Assembly (NCBI RefSeq): GCF_000739635.1
Contig: NZ_BATQ01000092.1
Coordinates: 1-60,641 of the forward strand
Direction of reading: 5' to 3'
Length of the DNA: 60,641 nucleotides
DNA from: Verrucomicrobium sp. BvORR034
GTDB lineage: Bacteria; Verrucomicrobiota; Verrucomicrobiia; Verrucomicrobiales; Verrucomicrobiaceae
The position numbers were made by a program, and so were the translations under genes. The notes under the pieces were generated by a model. The model saw only the letters and a list, made by a program, of their open reading frames with translations, ran no database searches and had not been told where the DNA came from. Below are positions 1-9,559 of this stretch, piece after piece (the first letter of the stretch is position 1; each line of letters opens with the position of its first letter).

Positions 1-80
1 ACCAAAGGAGTGAGGGTTAGACGATGAGGGCGTAGCGGCTTGAGTTTGGTGCTTGGAGACTACTCTCTCCGCTCCCCACA

Positions 81-106
81 GCGGTTGTGCTTGAGGCACA
101 AACCGC
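81..106. repeat. Imperfect hairpin in left-edge intergenic DNA
   Basis: The arms GCGGTTGTGC (81-90) and GCACAAACCGC (96-106) pair with a single bulge around a TTGAG loop. CCGCTCC also occurs just outside on the left (69-75), and CCGCTCC again on the right (104-110), so the whole block looks like an intergenic palindromic repeat rather than coding DNA. No gene is supported in bases 1-196. Confidence 0.5.
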
Positions 107-140
107 CGCTCCTTGGACTGTGGTGGTTTGCGAACCAACA

Positions 141-170
141 AAAAAGGCGAACCTTGCGGTTCGCCTTTTT
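141..170 (-). terminator. Intrinsic, probably bidirectional terminator
   Basis: A perfect 13-bp stem (AAAAAGGCGAACC / GGTTCGCCTTTTT) encloses a TTGC loop, giving a U-tract on either strand. It lies 27 bp beyond the stop of the minus-strand gene at 197-616 and is its likely terminator. It would also stop any plus-strand transcript entering from the left edge. Confidence 0.85.
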
Positions 171-196
171 CACGAAATCAAACTCAGACCGAAAGC

Positions 197-616
197 TTAG
201 TTGCTCTGCGTGCGGCTGTAGCGGGCCTGGGAGGTGAAGCCGAGCTGAGGGGGAAATTCCTCATAGCCATACCAAGTGTCGAAACGCTCGTCCTTGTAGT
301 ACGGGGGCTTGTAGCCGCCTTTGTAGGCCGGGAAGGGGAAGGTGACCAGTTCGAACAGGCCATAGCCCACGCGCACCAAGGTGCGGGAGGTTCCTTCAAC
401 CACCATGGAGGTAGCGGCGGCATTGACGCCGTCCTGACGCTCCACTTTGCTCCAGGTCGTAGGATACTCCGTCACGCCGTAAGCCAGGTTCGCGAGAGAG
501 CGGGAGAGCTTGCGGCTCCAGTTCCATTTAGCCCCGGGAGGAGCCTGAATGTCCGCGAAAGCGAGGCTGCCCAAGGTGAGGGCACCGACAAGCATGAGGG
601 TGATACGATTTTTCAT
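197..616 (-). CDS. Exosortase system-associated protein, TIGR04073-like
   Basis: 139 aa with an N-terminal signal peptide (MKNRITLMLVGALTLGSLAFA, cleavage near residue 21). The middle reads RKLSRSLANLAYGVTEYPTT, followed by a stretch with VEGTSRTLVRVGYGLFELVT and FPFPAY, which matches my memory of the TIGR04073 family found in bacteria with exosortase/PEP-CTERM sorting. Its molecular role is unknown; it is exported and small. A PEP-CTERM protein lies at 4155-5090, consistent with this sorting system operating in the cell, although no exosortase gene is in the window. It is monocistronic, with a terminator directly downstream. Confidence 0.75.
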   Translation of the reverse strand: MKNRITLMLVGALTLGSLAFADIQAPPGAKWNWSRKLSRSLANLAYGVTEYPTTWSKVERQDGVNAAATSMVVEGTSRTLVRVGYGLFELVTFPFPAYKGGYKPPYYKDERFDTWYGYEEFPPQLGFTSQARYSRTQSN

Positions 617-752
617 GAAAGAATTAAGTGAAAGTTAGCCAATTTTGCCGTGGTTTGGCAAGCAGGAAAGGATCAAAAAGTCCAGAAAATGAGCAAGTGG
701 CGAAATCTTCAAACTCAAAATCGCCAAAGGTGCCTCGTCCGGTCGTCGCTTC

Positions 753-1658
753 CTATTCCACATCATCGCCGGCTTCGGTGAGACGGACCATGGGAAGTTG
801 CTGTTCCTCGATCTCGACGGGCGGATGGATGAGCTCTTCCAGTCGGTGTTTCAGCGCCTGAAATTCAGGAGAGGTGCACTGCGCCGGGCTGCGAGGGCGG
901 GGCACAGGGTTCTCAATGAACTCCACCACGCGACCTGGATTGGTGCCGAGGACGAGGATGCGGTCGGAGAGGTAGCAGGCCTCGTCCAGATCATGGGTGA
1001 TAAAGAGGATGGTGACATCCACCTTGCGCCAAATCTGGAGCAGGTAGCTCTGCATCTGGGCGCGGGTCTGAGCGTCCAGGGCGCCGAACGGCTCGTCCAT
1101 AATCAGGACGCGGGGTTCATTGGCCAGGGCACGGGCGATCGCCACCCGTTGCTTCATGCCGCCGGACAGCTCGTGCGGATACGAGTTCTCAAATTTGGAC
1201 AGTCCCACCATGTCGAGCCACAGGCCAGCTTCGTTTTCGGCCGTGGACTTGTCCTTGCCCCGCATCTCCAGCCCGAACATGACGTTCCGTTTCACCGTGA
1301 GCCAGGGGAACAGGGTGTACCCCTGAAAGACCATGCCGCGATCTGGGCCGGGACCGGAGACGGGTTGCCCATCCAGAAGGATCTGGCCGCCGGAGGCGTC
1401 GTCCAGCCCGGCGGCGATCCGGATAAAGGTGGATTTACCACAGCCGGAGGGCCCAATGACGGTGATGAACTCCCGTCGGTGGATGTTGAAGCTGAGGTTG
1501 TCGAACACCGTGCGGGTGGTGCCGTTGGACCCGAAGTCCTTGCGCAGGTTGTCCACGGTCAGGATGACGGGACGCTGGTAGAGACGCTTGAAGCGATCTG
1601 CCACTGCCGGATCCTGAGTACGGTAGTCTGTAGAAGAGGCCAAAGGGGAAGCGTTCAT
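753..1658 (-). CDS. ABC transporter ATP-binding protein, NitT/TauT type
   Basis: 301 aa cytoplasmic ATPase of the nitrate/sulfonate/taurine import family. Walker [10 protein letters not shown] is at 69-77, the Q-loop at about residue 112 ([10 protein letters not shown]), signature LSGGMKQ at 164-170, Walker B VLIMDEP at 184-190, and the switch His in FITHD. The N-terminus has about 30 extra residues and the C-terminal tail about 40. The start ATG overlaps the stop of the permease gene by 4 bp (ATGA at 1655-1658), indicating translational coupling in a binding protein-permease-ATPase operon. The substrate cannot be read from this subunit. Confidence 0.9.
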   Translation of the reverse strand: MNASPLASSTDYRTQDPAVADRFKRLYQRPVILTVDNLRKDFGSNGTTRTVFDNLSFNIHRREFITVIGPSGCGKSTFIRIAAGLDDASGGQILLDGQPVSGPGPDRGMVFQGYTLFPWLTVKRNVMFGLEMRGKDKSTAENEAGLWLDMVGLSKFENSYPHELSGGMKQRVAIARALANEPRVLIMDEPFGALDAQTRAQMQSYLLQIWRKVDVTILFITHDLDEACYLSDRILVLGTNPGRVVEFIENPVPRPRSPAQCTSPEFQALKHRLEELIHPPVEIEEQQLPMVRLTEAGDDVE

Positions 1659-2782
1659 GCGGAAGGCGGGGTGTCAGCAGCAGCCGGGGTCGGGGTGGGC
1701 GTGGTCACGGTTGCAGGCGCAGTAGCGGAGCCCGCGTTGCTGATCGATTTCTTTAGCGGCTTAATGAGGCGGGAGATCAGGCTTCCCAAGAAGGAGGGGC
1801 CGCGATTGCGCCGCCGCCAGGGGAAGATCAGAGTGCCAAGCTTGGCCAGGAGGATATCGGTGCCCAGGCCGATGAAGCCAATCAAGCAGATGGCGGCATA
1901 CACGTTGTCGAAATTCCGATAGCGGGCCTGCTGGTTGATGAACCAGGTGAGGCCGGAGGTGGCACCGATAATTTCGGCGACGATGAGGTAGGTCCAGGCC
2001 CAGCCAAGAAGAATGCGCATGTCCGTAAAGATCTCCGGGATGCTGGAGGGGATGATCACCCGGGTGACCAGTTTCCTGCGGGACGCACCCAGCGTTTGGG
2101 CCGCCTCGATCAGACCGGGATCGACCTTCCTGACGGTATTGGCGATAACGAGGACCTGTTGGAAGAAAGTGCCGATAAAGATGATCGCCACCTTGGGCGC
2201 ATCATGAATGCCGAGCATGGCGACGCACAAAGCGCCAAATGCGGGTGCGGGGAGATAACGAAAGAACTCGATGAACGGCTCGTGGAGACGGGAGAAGAAG
2301 CGGAACGAACCGCACAGGATACCCAACGGCACCCCGACCAGTGAGGACAGAAGAAAGCCTGAGGCGATGACCTTGATGCTGTGCCAGAGACTCTGGTGAA
2401 GCCAGGGTTCACCGGGAAGACGGGGTGGGGTGGTGAAGGCCGTATAAAAGGCGCGTGCCACCTCGTGAGGGGCGGGGAGGTAAACGGGATTGACGCGAAC
2501 TCCCTTGCCGGGGGTAAGGCCTTCGGTCACGGCCTGAGTATTGGCGCGATCAAAATCAGCCCGGGGCAGGTCCATGCCCTCAGAGAACATCTCCACCTCG
2601 CCAGCATCCGTCACGTGCACCAGTGGATGCCACAGCCACGGGACATAGGAGACGATGGACCAAAGCACCAGGGGAAGGAGGAACGATGCCGCGCCCAGGA
2701 GCCAGTTCCGCCGGGGCGGGAGTTCCTTTTTGAGGCCGAGGAAGTCCGAATTGCGCTTGGGGAGAGGAGAGGGAGATGCCAT
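1655..2782 (-). CDS. ABC transporter permease, NitT/TauT type
   Basis: 375 aa inner-membrane permease. One N-terminal transmembrane segment (about 28-48) is followed by a periplasmic stretch of about 55 residues and then a five-helix BPD_transp_1 core. The cytoplasmic EAA loop is visible as [20 protein letters not shown]. The C-terminal 40 residues are Ala/Thr/Pro-rich and probably disordered. The gene lies 91 bp after the binding protein gene and overlaps the ATPase gene by 4 bp. The family imports nitrate, sulfonates, taurine, thiamine precursors or urea-derived compounds; the exact substrate is open. Confidence 0.88.
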   Translation of the reverse strand: MASPSPLPKRNSDFLGLKKELPPRRNWLLGAASFLLPLVLWSIVSYVPWLWHPLVHVTDAGEVEMFSEGMDLPRADFDRANTQAVTEGLTPGKGVRVNPVYLPAPHEVARAFYTAFTTPPRLPGEPWLHQSLWHSIKVIASGFLLSSLVGVPLGILCGSFRFFSRLHEPFIEFFRYLPAPAFGALCVAMLGIHDAPKVAIIFIGTFFQQVLVIANTVRKVDPGLIEAAQTLGASRRKLVTRVIIPSSIPEIFTDMRILLGWAWTYLIVAEIIGATSGLTWFINQQARYRNFDNVYAAICLIGFIGLGTDILLAKLGTLIFPWRRRNRGPSFLGSLISRLIKPLKKSISNAGSATAPATVTTPTPTPAAADTPPSA

Positions 2783-2873
2783 GAGAGCGCCGGGAGTTCA
2801 AAGGGAAGACATCCGCACAGGACGTGCCAGCTCCAGATGGGAACCGGGCACGTCCAGGCGGTGGAATGGGGCC

Positions 2874-3839
2874 TTATTCCAGGCTCTGCAGGAGGCTGGG
2901 AGCGACGTAGGAAGTTGGCTTCTGCGACTCCTTATAGACCTTGTTGTCCACGTTGAACTTGTCGCCAATGGTGAGCGATCCATAGAGGGAGCTCAGGCCG
3001 TCGCCTTTCTTCATCACCGCCTTGGCTTCCTTGAGCGTGAGGAACTTGGTGCCGGGGATGTTCTTCCTATATTCGGCAGGATCGGCACCCACCTTGGCGG
3101 CCATGATCTTCACCGCGTCTTCCTCCGTCTTGGGGTCGAGGATGTAGTCGATGCAGCGGAAATACACCTTGAGGAACTTGCCCCAGTCATCCTTGCGATC
3201 ATTCAGGCTGACGGGATTGACGGCGACGACGTCATAGATGAGACCAGGAGCGTCTGCGCTGGTGAACAGTGGCGTGGAGTTTGCCACCTGGGTGAGGGCT
3301 TGTCCGGCGATGGGGTACCAGGCACCAATGGCGTCCACCTGAGCAGAGGCCAGGGTCTGAGGAGTGTCGTTGGTGGCGGCATTGACGAGCTCGACATCGC
3401 TTTGTTTCAGCCCATTCATCTCCAGCGCTTTCAACAGAAGGAGGTGCTCCACGAGGGTCAGCTCCAGGCCCACCTTCTTGCCTTTGAGATCCTTGATGGA
3501 TTTGATGCCGGGTTTGCCAATGATCTTGTCATTGCCGTTGCTGTAGTCTGTCGCGGCGATGATCTTGCTCTTCGCTCCGTTGGCCCCAGTGACCAGGGCG
3601 TCCGTGTGCACGGCCAGGACGGCGTCCACCTTGCCCGCCGCAAAGGCATCCAGAGAAGGCAGGTACTCGAACCAGAGCAACTCCACATCCACCCCGGCCT
3701 CTTTGAACCAGCCCTTTTGTTTGGCGACCTCCAGCACGGTCCAGCCCGGCCAGTCGGAATAGGCCACCTTGAGCGGCTCGGCCTGGAGCTGGAGCGCGCA
3801 GCCCAGGGCAGCGAGAAGAGAGAGGATCTTGATCTTCAT
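2874..3839 (-). CDS. ABC transporter substrate-binding protein, NitT/TauT type
   Basis: 321 aa periplasmic binding protein, first gene of the three-gene transporter operon. A signal peptide covers about residues 1-20 (MKIKILSLLAALGCALQLQA). The segments YSDWPGWTVLEVAKQKGWF, DAFAAGKVDAV, DYSNGNDKIIGKPG and SADAPGLIYDVVAV resemble, from memory, the SsuA/TauA-like binding proteins encoded next to urea carboxylase (TIGR03427-like). No urea carboxylase or allophanate hydrolase is in the window, so urea or a urea derivative as ligand is only a suggestion. The domain is intact and of normal length. Confidence 0.85.
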   Translation of the reverse strand: MKIKILSLLAALGCALQLQAEPLKVAYSDWPGWTVLEVAKQKGWFKEAGVDVELLWFEYLPSLDAFAAGKVDAVLAVHTDALVTGANGAKSKIIAATDYSNGNDKIIGKPGIKSIKDLKGKKVGLELTLVEHLLLLKALEMNGLKQSDVELVNAATNDTPQTLASAQVDAIGAWYPIAGQALTQVANSTPLFTSADAPGLIYDVVAVNPVSLNDRKDDWGKFLKVYFRCIDYILDPKTEEDAVKIMAAKVGADPAEYRKNIPGTKFLTLKEAKAVMKKGDGLSSLYGSLTIGDKFNVDNKVYKESQKPTSYVAPSLLQSLE

Positions 3840-4154
3840 GATGAGAGGGTCGGTTTCGAGTGTGTTACCTTTTTGCTAAAACGTGTGCACTTGTGAGCCT
3901 GCACGACGACGGTGGAGTGCTCGGAGCCATTTGTGCAAGCAGGTGGCAGGCCAAGCTCCCGCAGGTTTTTTACGGGAGGCTGCGAATGCAGAAGATGTGC
4001 CGTGCAGGCAGGAAATCGGGTGCTGACGGAAGGAATCTCACCAGATCATCTGGGCATGATGAAACGTCCCCCCAAGCGCGATGCGCTCCTCGCTTGGAGT
4101 TGGACGGGGTGTCGAGCGGCAGCTACCTGCGTGCCTGTCTCTACTATATGAGGA
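3840..4154. promoter_or_regulatory. Intergenic region upstream of the ABC transporter operon
   Basis: 315 bp between the start of the minus-strand transporter operon and the 3' end of the PEP-CTERM gene. It must hold the transporter promoter, but I see no convincing -35/-10 pair. A 7-bp stem CCAAGCG (4072-4078) / CGCTTGG (4091-4097) with a 12-nt loop lies near the PEP-CTERM end; it lacks a U-tract, so it is not a clear terminator. Confidence 0.35.
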
Positions 4155-5090
4155 TCACCCGATCTGGGGACGCGGACGACGACGCCGGGTCAGCATCATC
4201 GCGCCAGCAAGCGCCAGAAGCAGAGCCCGACCGGGCTCTGGGACTGCCCTCAGAAACTGGTCGCTGGTGAGAACAGAATCCGTGAAACGGAACTCATCCA
4301 TCCAACCGTCAAAAGCACGACCACCGCCGCCTTGACCGATGAGCAGAGGATTGTCGTCGTAAACGAGATTGAGCTCGCCGCCACTGAGCGTGCCGGTCCC
4401 GATCGAGACATAGTCCAGATAGATCGTGAACCTCTTCCCAGTGGCATCATAAGTGACGGCAAAATGATGCCAGTTCCCATCGGCAATGTTTTGCGTGCTG
4501 CTGATGGACTGGTTGAACCCGGGAGGAGCGGGGCTGGTCGCGACCCCTATTGCCTGGTGATCGGTGCGCACGCGCAGGGTGTTGTTGCTATTCGTGTCCA
4601 CGAGCCAGCTGGAGCCACCGCCGTCCACCCGGCTCTTGGAGACGAGGGTGGGGTATTGAATGGAATCTTGAACCTTGATGAAGGCCTCGACGGTGAAGCT
4701 GCTGGGTTCGAGGAGAGAATCGCTGCCGATTGGGTCCTGAACGGTGATGCGTCCACCATCGCCACTGGTCACCGTGCCCGTGTTGTCAAACTTCAGGGAC
4801 GAGGTGTTGTTGGCGTTGACGATCTCACCGCCGATGCCGTTGGTAATGACCGGACCGACGGTCTGGGAACTGTATTTGGGCGCCTGTCCAGAGCCCGAGG
4901 CGCTGGCGGTGCCGTTCAGACCGTAGCTGGAGGAGTCTGTGATGGCGGAAGCGGACGCTCCATCAGTGCCGTTGAACTGAAAATAAATCAGTGTGGACGC
5001 TGCGCAGGGCAGCGGTGCGGCCAGCAGCACTGTGGCCGCCAGCGTGCTGGCGGCGGCAAAAATCAATCGGGGGATGGAAAAACAACGCAT
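4155..5090 (-). CDS. LamG-like domain protein with PEP-CTERM sorting signal
   Basis: 311 aa from the ATG at 5090; a GTG 21 bp further upstream is an alternative. A signal peptide spans about residues 1-32. The body holds a concanavalin/LamG-like jelly-roll (SFTVEAFIKVQDS, DGNWHHFAVTYDATGKRFTI, GWMDEFRFTDSVLT), typical of carbohydrate-binding or structural surface proteins. The C-terminus is a classic PEP-CTERM tripartite signal: VPEPGRA, a hydrophobic helix (LLLALAGAMML) and a basic cluster (TRRRRPRP). The protein should be processed by an exosortase and placed in the envelope or an exopolysaccharide matrix. The ligand is unknown. Confidence 0.88.
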   Translation of the reverse strand: MRCFSIPRLIFAAASTLAATVLLAAPLPCAASTLIYFQFNGTDGASASAITDSSSYGLNGTASASGSGQAPKYSSQTVGPVITNGIGGEIVNANNTSSLKFDNTGTVTSGDGGRITVQDPIGSDSLLEPSSFTVEAFIKVQDSIQYPTLVSKSRVDGGGSSWLVDTNSNNTLRVRTDHQAIGVATSPAPPGFNQSISSTQNIADGNWHHFAVTYDATGKRFTIYLDYVSIGTGTLSGGELNLVYDDNPLLIGQGGGGRAFDGWMDEFRFTDSVLTSDQFLRAVPEPGRALLLALAGAMMLTRRRRPRPQIG

Positions 5091-5162
5091 TTCGACAAGG
5101 TGGGTCCACACTTACGGCTGGTAATCACCTTGTATTGCACGCTGATGCTGTTTCCTCGTGCT

Positions 5163-6452
5163 CTAGGCTAGCAGATGGTTGTACACCGGATTGCTCATCT
5201 GCTCCCCGATCTTCTCTGCGAGGTTGGCGGCTGGAACTTCCATCTGGTCGCGGGTGGCCAGATTTTTCAGCACCACGGTGGGGTATTCACCTCCGATGAT
5301 GGCGGCAAAGCGGGCCTTGGAATTCTCTGCTGCCTGGAACTGCTTGTTCACCTTCTGCGGTGTAAGGCTGTAGTCCACACGCCAGCCCGCGGTGCGAAGC
5401 TGGGTGACGGTCTGGAGGCACTCGCGGCGTCGGGTTTCATCCGCCAACAAGACATAGACGTCCACGGCCACGGACTGGTCCATGTCCCGCTTCATCTGCT
5501 CCTGAGCCGCTGGAGTGGCTTTGATGAGCTCGCCTAGAACAACGTCGCCCATGGCAAAGCCGCAGGCAGACATCTGGACCGCTCCATCGCTGAGGTGGCC
5601 CACGAGGTTGTCGTAGCGGCCACCGCCCGCGATGGCCCGCAGGCCGTGTTTGACGTCGAAGGCTTCGAAGACGGTCCCTGTGTAGTATGCGAGTCCGCGC
5701 ACGATGCCGGGATCGATCTTCACATACTGCCAGAGGTCACGCGCTTCGAGATTCTCCCGAAGCTCTGCAAATATAGGATGGTCGGCGCTGATGCTGCTGA
5801 TAAAGGCTTGAACCTTCTCAAGGCTCATCCCCAGCGCCTCAAGCTTGGTATTGGTGACCTCCGCAGGCGTGCGCTCCATCTTGTCGATGATCTGGAGGAA
5901 CTCGCCGCTCTGGGTTTCATTCAGCTGATAGGTGGCCTGGAACTCGGTCCACAGACGGCGGTCACTGAGACGGATGATGAAATCACCCGGCTCCAGGGCG
6001 AAGGAGCGAAGGCTCTCAATGGCGAGGGCGACAAGCTCAGCGTCGGCAGCAGGGGATGCCTCACCCAGGATGTCCACATTGAACTGGTAGAACTCCCGCA
6101 GACGGCCGCGCTGCTGTCGCTCATAGCGGTAGCAGGGACCGATCTGAAACCACTTGAGGGGCTTGGGGAAATCACGCTGACGGGCTGCCGCCATCCGTGC
6201 CAGGGTAGGAGTGACCTCTGGGCGCATGGAGACCTCCTCCTCACCCTTCGTCGTGAAGCAAAACAGCTGCTGGGTGATTTCGTCCCCGCTCTTCTTCTTC
6301 AGAAGATCCGTGCTCTCCAGCGTCGGGCCTTCATATTCCACGAACCCATGACGCGAGGCGACACTGCGCCAGCGTTTGAAGATGGAGTTACGCAGAGCGC
6401 AGTCTTCAGGGAAGAAATCGCGGAAGCCTTTGACGGTCTTGAAGCCAGACAT
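5163..6452 (-). CDS. hisS: Histidyl-tRNA synthetase
   Basis: 429 aa, normal length for bacterial HisRS, which charges tRNA-His with histidine. Class II motif 2 is seen around FQIGPCYRYERQQRGRLREF. The His-specific motif RGLAYYTGTVFE and motif 3 in GGGRYDNLVG with GFAMGD are intact. A C-terminal anticodon-binding domain (about 330-425) carries YSLTPQKVNKQF and AAIIGGEY. It reads as a stand-alone gene downstream of the GYF-like gene (91 bp gap). Confidence 0.95.
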   Translation of the reverse strand: MSGFKTVKGFRDFFPEDCALRNSIFKRWRSVASRHGFVEYEGPTLESTDLLKKKSGDEITQQLFCFTTKGEEEVSMRPEVTPTLARMAAARQRDFPKPLKWFQIGPCYRYERQQRGRLREFYQFNVDILGEASPAADAELVALAIESLRSFALEPGDFIIRLSDRRLWTEFQATYQLNETQSGEFLQIIDKMERTPAEVTNTKLEALGMSLEKVQAFISSISADHPIFAELRENLEARDLWQYVKIDPGIVRGLAYYTGTVFEAFDVKHGLRAIAGGGRYDNLVGHLSDGAVQMSACGFAMGDVVLGELIKATPAAQEQMKRDMDQSVAVDVYVLLADETRRRECLQTVTQLRTAGWRVDYSLTPQKVNKQFQAAENSKARFAAIIGGEYPTVVLKNLATRDQMEVPAANLAEKIGEQMSNPVYNHLLA

Positions 6453-6543
6453 GGAACCCTACTGATGCAGCAGAGCAGGGGTTCGCGCAAATGGATTGGC
6501 TGCTTTCGACCGATCAAGGGCGGGCGGTGTGTCGATCAAGGGG

Positions 6544-6843
6544 CTAGTCGGCCGGAGTGCTGGCCTTCTTGGCGGCTTTCTTTGCAGGAGTCTTGGCGGC
6601 GGGCTTGGATTCCTTGGCAGGTTTCGCTTCCTTTACCGCCTTCGGCTTGGGGGCCGCCTTTGGGGTGGTGGGCTCTGGAAGGGAGGAAAGGAAGTCGAGA
6701 GAGGGCACCCAGGTGCTGCTGCCGTCTTCACGGATGAAGTCTCCGTCCAAAACAATGCCGCGCTTTTTGAAATCAAGGATCTCTGCGACGGTGAAGGCTC
6801 CGAATTCGGTGAAGTTGCGGCTGAGGTAGACTTGGGTGCTCAT
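6544..6843 (-). CDS. GYF_2-like small protein with Lys/Ala/Pro tail
   Basis: 99 aa from the ATG at 6843 (MSTQVYLSRN). A longer frame reaches 6915, but its first residues look non-coding. Residues about 5-50 (FTEFGAFTVAEILDFKKRG, then GSSTWVPSLDFL) resemble the GYF_2/DUF4339 fold, which normally binds short peptides. The C-terminal half is Ala/Lys/Pro-rich (repeats such as KPAKESKPAAKTPAKKA), basic and probably disordered, able to bind nucleic acid or acidic partners. It sits upstream of hisS and divergent from recF. The function is unknown. Confidence 0.65.
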   Translation of the reverse strand: MSTQVYLSRNFTEFGAFTVAEILDFKKRGIVLDGDFIREDGSSTWVPSLDFLSSLPEPTTPKAAPKPKAVKEAKPAKESKPAAKTPAKKAAKKASTPAD

Positions 6844-7044
6844 GTGATAGGTAGAATGTTTTGGGTTCAGGGGATAGCCCTGAGGTGAGGGAACCCCAAT
6901 CGAACAAATTGTCACTCACTGGGCCTGAATTCGGGCCAGACCACCGCGACGACCGTATTTTTAGCATGTTCCATGCCGAATTGTCTTAGGGAGGGGGAAA
7001 GAGAGCGCTGGACAAGGCCTTTCACCCTCGCATCATCGCTGCAC

Positions 7045-8116
7045 ATGTTGCTGGAGTGGATGCAGGTGCGGGATTTTCGTTGCTTTACGGAAGCGCGTCT
7101 CGTGCTGCATCCTGAGACTACCTTGTTGGTTGGAAAAAAACGGGCAGGGCAAGACCTCGCTGCTGGAGGCGGCGTGTGTGCTGATGCGGTTGCAGTCGCC
7201 CCGCACGTCCACTCGCTCGGACCTGATTCGATTCGGTGCCCAGGCCTGCGTGACGGAGGGCGCGGTAGGGGGGCGCAAGCTGAGAGTGGCCCAGAGCCCG
7301 ACCGCTCGCCGTGTGGCAGTGAATGATTCCGTCTGCCCACGGGCGGGGGACTACTTGATGCAGTCCGCCCGGGTGGTGTGGATGGATCACTCTGATATGA
7401 ACCTCGCCCGGGGAGGGGCTGAACACCGCAGACGCTACCTGGACTTTGCGGCAGCCCAACTCTTCCCGGAATACCTGAATGCCCTCAAGAGCTACGAGCG
7501 GGCTCTCCGAAGCCGGAATTTCCTCTTAAAACGGGATGCAGCCATTTCCTGGCGGCAGGTGGATGCCTATGGTCGCATCCTGGCTGAGCATGGAGCCGTG
7601 ATCCGTCGGTGCCGGGAAGATTTGATCCAGAGGGTCCAAGAGCCGGTCACCGCGGCCCACTTGGGCCTCAGCGCTGGAGCCGAGCCAGGGGCGGTGTCCT
7701 ACCTGCCCGGTTATCCTGGGGAAAATCTGGAGGCAGCCCTGTTGGAAGTACGGGACAGCGAAGCCCGGCTCCGGACCACGCAGGTGGGGGTGCATCGGGA
7801 TGATCTGGCGCTTACGATTCACGGTCGGCCAGCGGGAGCCTTTGCCTCCGAGGGGCAGCAGCGGACACTCTGCCTGGCACTGAAGCTGGCTCAGGCCAGG
7901 GTGCTGGAGGAGGCGCAGGGGGAACCCCCTCTTCTATTGATCGACGATATTTTTGGTGAGCTGGACAAAACCCGGCGCCAGGCCCTCCTTGCCTACCTGC
8001 CAGCGCACGGCCAAAAAGTCATCACCACCACCTTCACGGATTGGGCCAGTGAAACTGGTGTGGGGGGACTGGTGTATGAGGTCGAGGATGGGCAGCTAAA
8101 AGAGCGTGGAATTTGA
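7045..8116 (+). pseudogene. recF: recF with an apparent frameshift in the Walker A region
   Basis: RecF is the SMC-like ATPase that loads RecA at single-strand gaps. The N-terminus MLLEWMQVRDFRCFTEARL (from 7045) and LLVGK lie in one frame. NGQGKTSLLEA and the rest (HRRRYLDFAAAQLFPEY, signature region ASEGQQRTL, Walker B LLLIDDIFGELD) lie in another frame, to the stop at 8116. The break is at a run of seven A (7134-7140). Removing one A gives GKNGQGKTS and a continuous protein of about 356 aa, normal for RecF. A sequencing or assembly homopolymer error is the simplest cause; a true mutation or slippage is possible. Confidence 0.85.
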
Positions 8117-8440
8117 CCCGGGTGAAACGAGATTTTTGGCTGTGTCGGCAAAAAAGGCCCTTCTTTTACAAGACCGTGGATTCCGCTTGCAAACCAAAGA
8201 GGGAGAACGATAGGCGGGGGGAAAATTCGTCGCGCAATCCCGTTGCCTGTAGTGGTATCCGCCCTGGAAATCTTTCCCTTGACGAAAATTAGCAGGGTTT
8301 TTTACTTGAAGGTCAACGGTTTGGAATTGGGCGTGGTTTTCATTTCCTGATTTTTCGCTTTTCTTTGATATCTTTCTCTCAAGCTCACGCCTGACTGCCG
8401 TTTTTTCGCTCTTTTCCACCCTTTCCATTTCAACAACCTC
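8117..8440 (+). promoter_or_regulatory. mreB upstream region
   Basis: 324 bp, relatively A+T-rich, between recF and mreB, with no supported gene. TTGACG at 8279-8284 could be a -35 box for the mre cluster, but the matching -10 (TTACTT near 8302) is weak. The region probably contains the promoter and a long 5' leader for the mreBCD-mrdA-rng operon. Confidence 0.35.
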
Positions 8441-9472
8441 ATGTCGTTTTTCAGAAGCTTATTCGGATTTGCATCCAGTGACATTGGCATCGACCTCGGC
8501 ACCGCCAACACCCTCGTGTATGTGAAGGATCACGGCATTGTGCTACGTGAACCTTCCGTGGTAGCAGTGAAAGCGGGCACCAACGAAGTGGTGGCCGTAG
8601 GAGATGACGCCAAGCGCATGCTGGGACGCACTCCCGGAAACATTGTGGCCATCCGTCCTCTGAAGGATGGGGTCATTGCCGATTTCAAGGTGACGGAGGC
8701 CATGCTTCGTCACTTCATTCTGAAGGTTCACAATCGTCGTAGCTTCGTGCGTCCGCGCGTGGTGGTGGCGGTCCCGTCCGGCATCACTGAGGTGGAGAAG
8801 CGTGCCGTCAAGGAGAGCGCTGAGCAAGCTGGTGCCCGTGAAGTTTATCTGATTGAAGAACCGATGGCAGCGGCCATCGGCGTGGGCCTGCCCGTGCAAG
8901 AGGCTGCTGGCAACATGATTGTGGACATCGGTGGGGGCACCACCGAGGTGGCGATCATCTCGCTGAGCGGTATCGTGTACAGCCGCAGCGTCCGTGTGGC
9001 GGGTGACGAGCTGGATGAAGCCGTGATCAACTACATGAAGCGTGCGTATAACCTCATGATCGGTGAGCGCACGGCGGAAGAAATCAAACTTCGCATCGGA
9101 TCGGCCTACCCGCTGGGCAAGGAGACGACGATGGAAGTAAAGGGCCGTGACATGGTGGCAGGTCTGCCGAAGACGATCACCATCACGAGCCAGGAAGTTC
9201 GCGAGGCCATGTTGGAGCCTCTGAACACGATCATTGATGCGGTGCGCACGACGCTGGAGCGCTGCCCCCCTGAACTCTCCGCCGACCTGGTGGACCGCGG
9301 CATCATGCTGGCGGGTGGCGGTGCCTTGCTGCGCGGCCTCGACAAGCTTCTGCAGGAAGAGACGGCTCTCCCGGTCCATGTGGCCGACGACCCGCTCAGC
9401 GCTGTGGCGGAAGGTGCAGGCCGGGTGCTGAGCGAGATTGAGTTTCTCCGCAAAGTCAGCACCAACGAATAG
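8441..9472 (+). CDS. mreB: Rod-shape-determining protein MreB
   Basis: 343 aa bacterial actin that forms membrane-associated filaments guiding lateral wall synthesis. The N-terminus carries the amphipathic start [13 protein letters not shown]. Actin-fold nucleotide motifs follow: [13 protein letters not shown] (phosphate 1), [16 protein letters not shown] (phosphate 2) and [14 protein letters not shown] (adenosine motif). Length is normal. It starts a plus-strand cluster with mreC, mreD, mrdA and rng, the usual elongasome arrangement. Confidence 0.97.
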   Translation: MSFFRSLFGFASSDIGIDLGTANTLVYVKDHGIVLREPSVVAVKAGTNEVVAVGDDAKRMLGRTPGNIVAIRPLKDGVIADFKVTEAMLRHFILKVHNRRSFVRPRVVVAVPSGITEVEKRAVKESAEQAGAREVYLIEEPMAAAIGVGLPVQEAAGNMIVDIGGGTTEVAIISLSGIVYSRSVRVAGDELDEAVINYMKRAYNLMIGERTAEEIKLRIGSAYPLGKETTMEVKGRDMVAGLPKTITITSQEVREAMLEPLNTIIDAVRTTLERCPPELSADLVDRGIMLAGGGALLRGLDKLLQEETALPVHVADDPLSAVAEGAGRVLSEIEFLRKVSTNE

Positions 9473-9559
9473 GCGGTCATGGATACCAATGGTCAGACCC
9501 GTGAGCGCTGAGATTTCAGCGTTCCCGGGCTGGCGGCTTTACAGGGGAGTGCTGCAAGC

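Noticed and set aside
7134-7140. Programmed ribosomal frameshift in recF
   Set aside because: The required shift is +1 (or -2), whereas A-rich slippery sites usually give -1. No downstream structure or rare-codon/stop context is seen, so an error or mutation is simpler.
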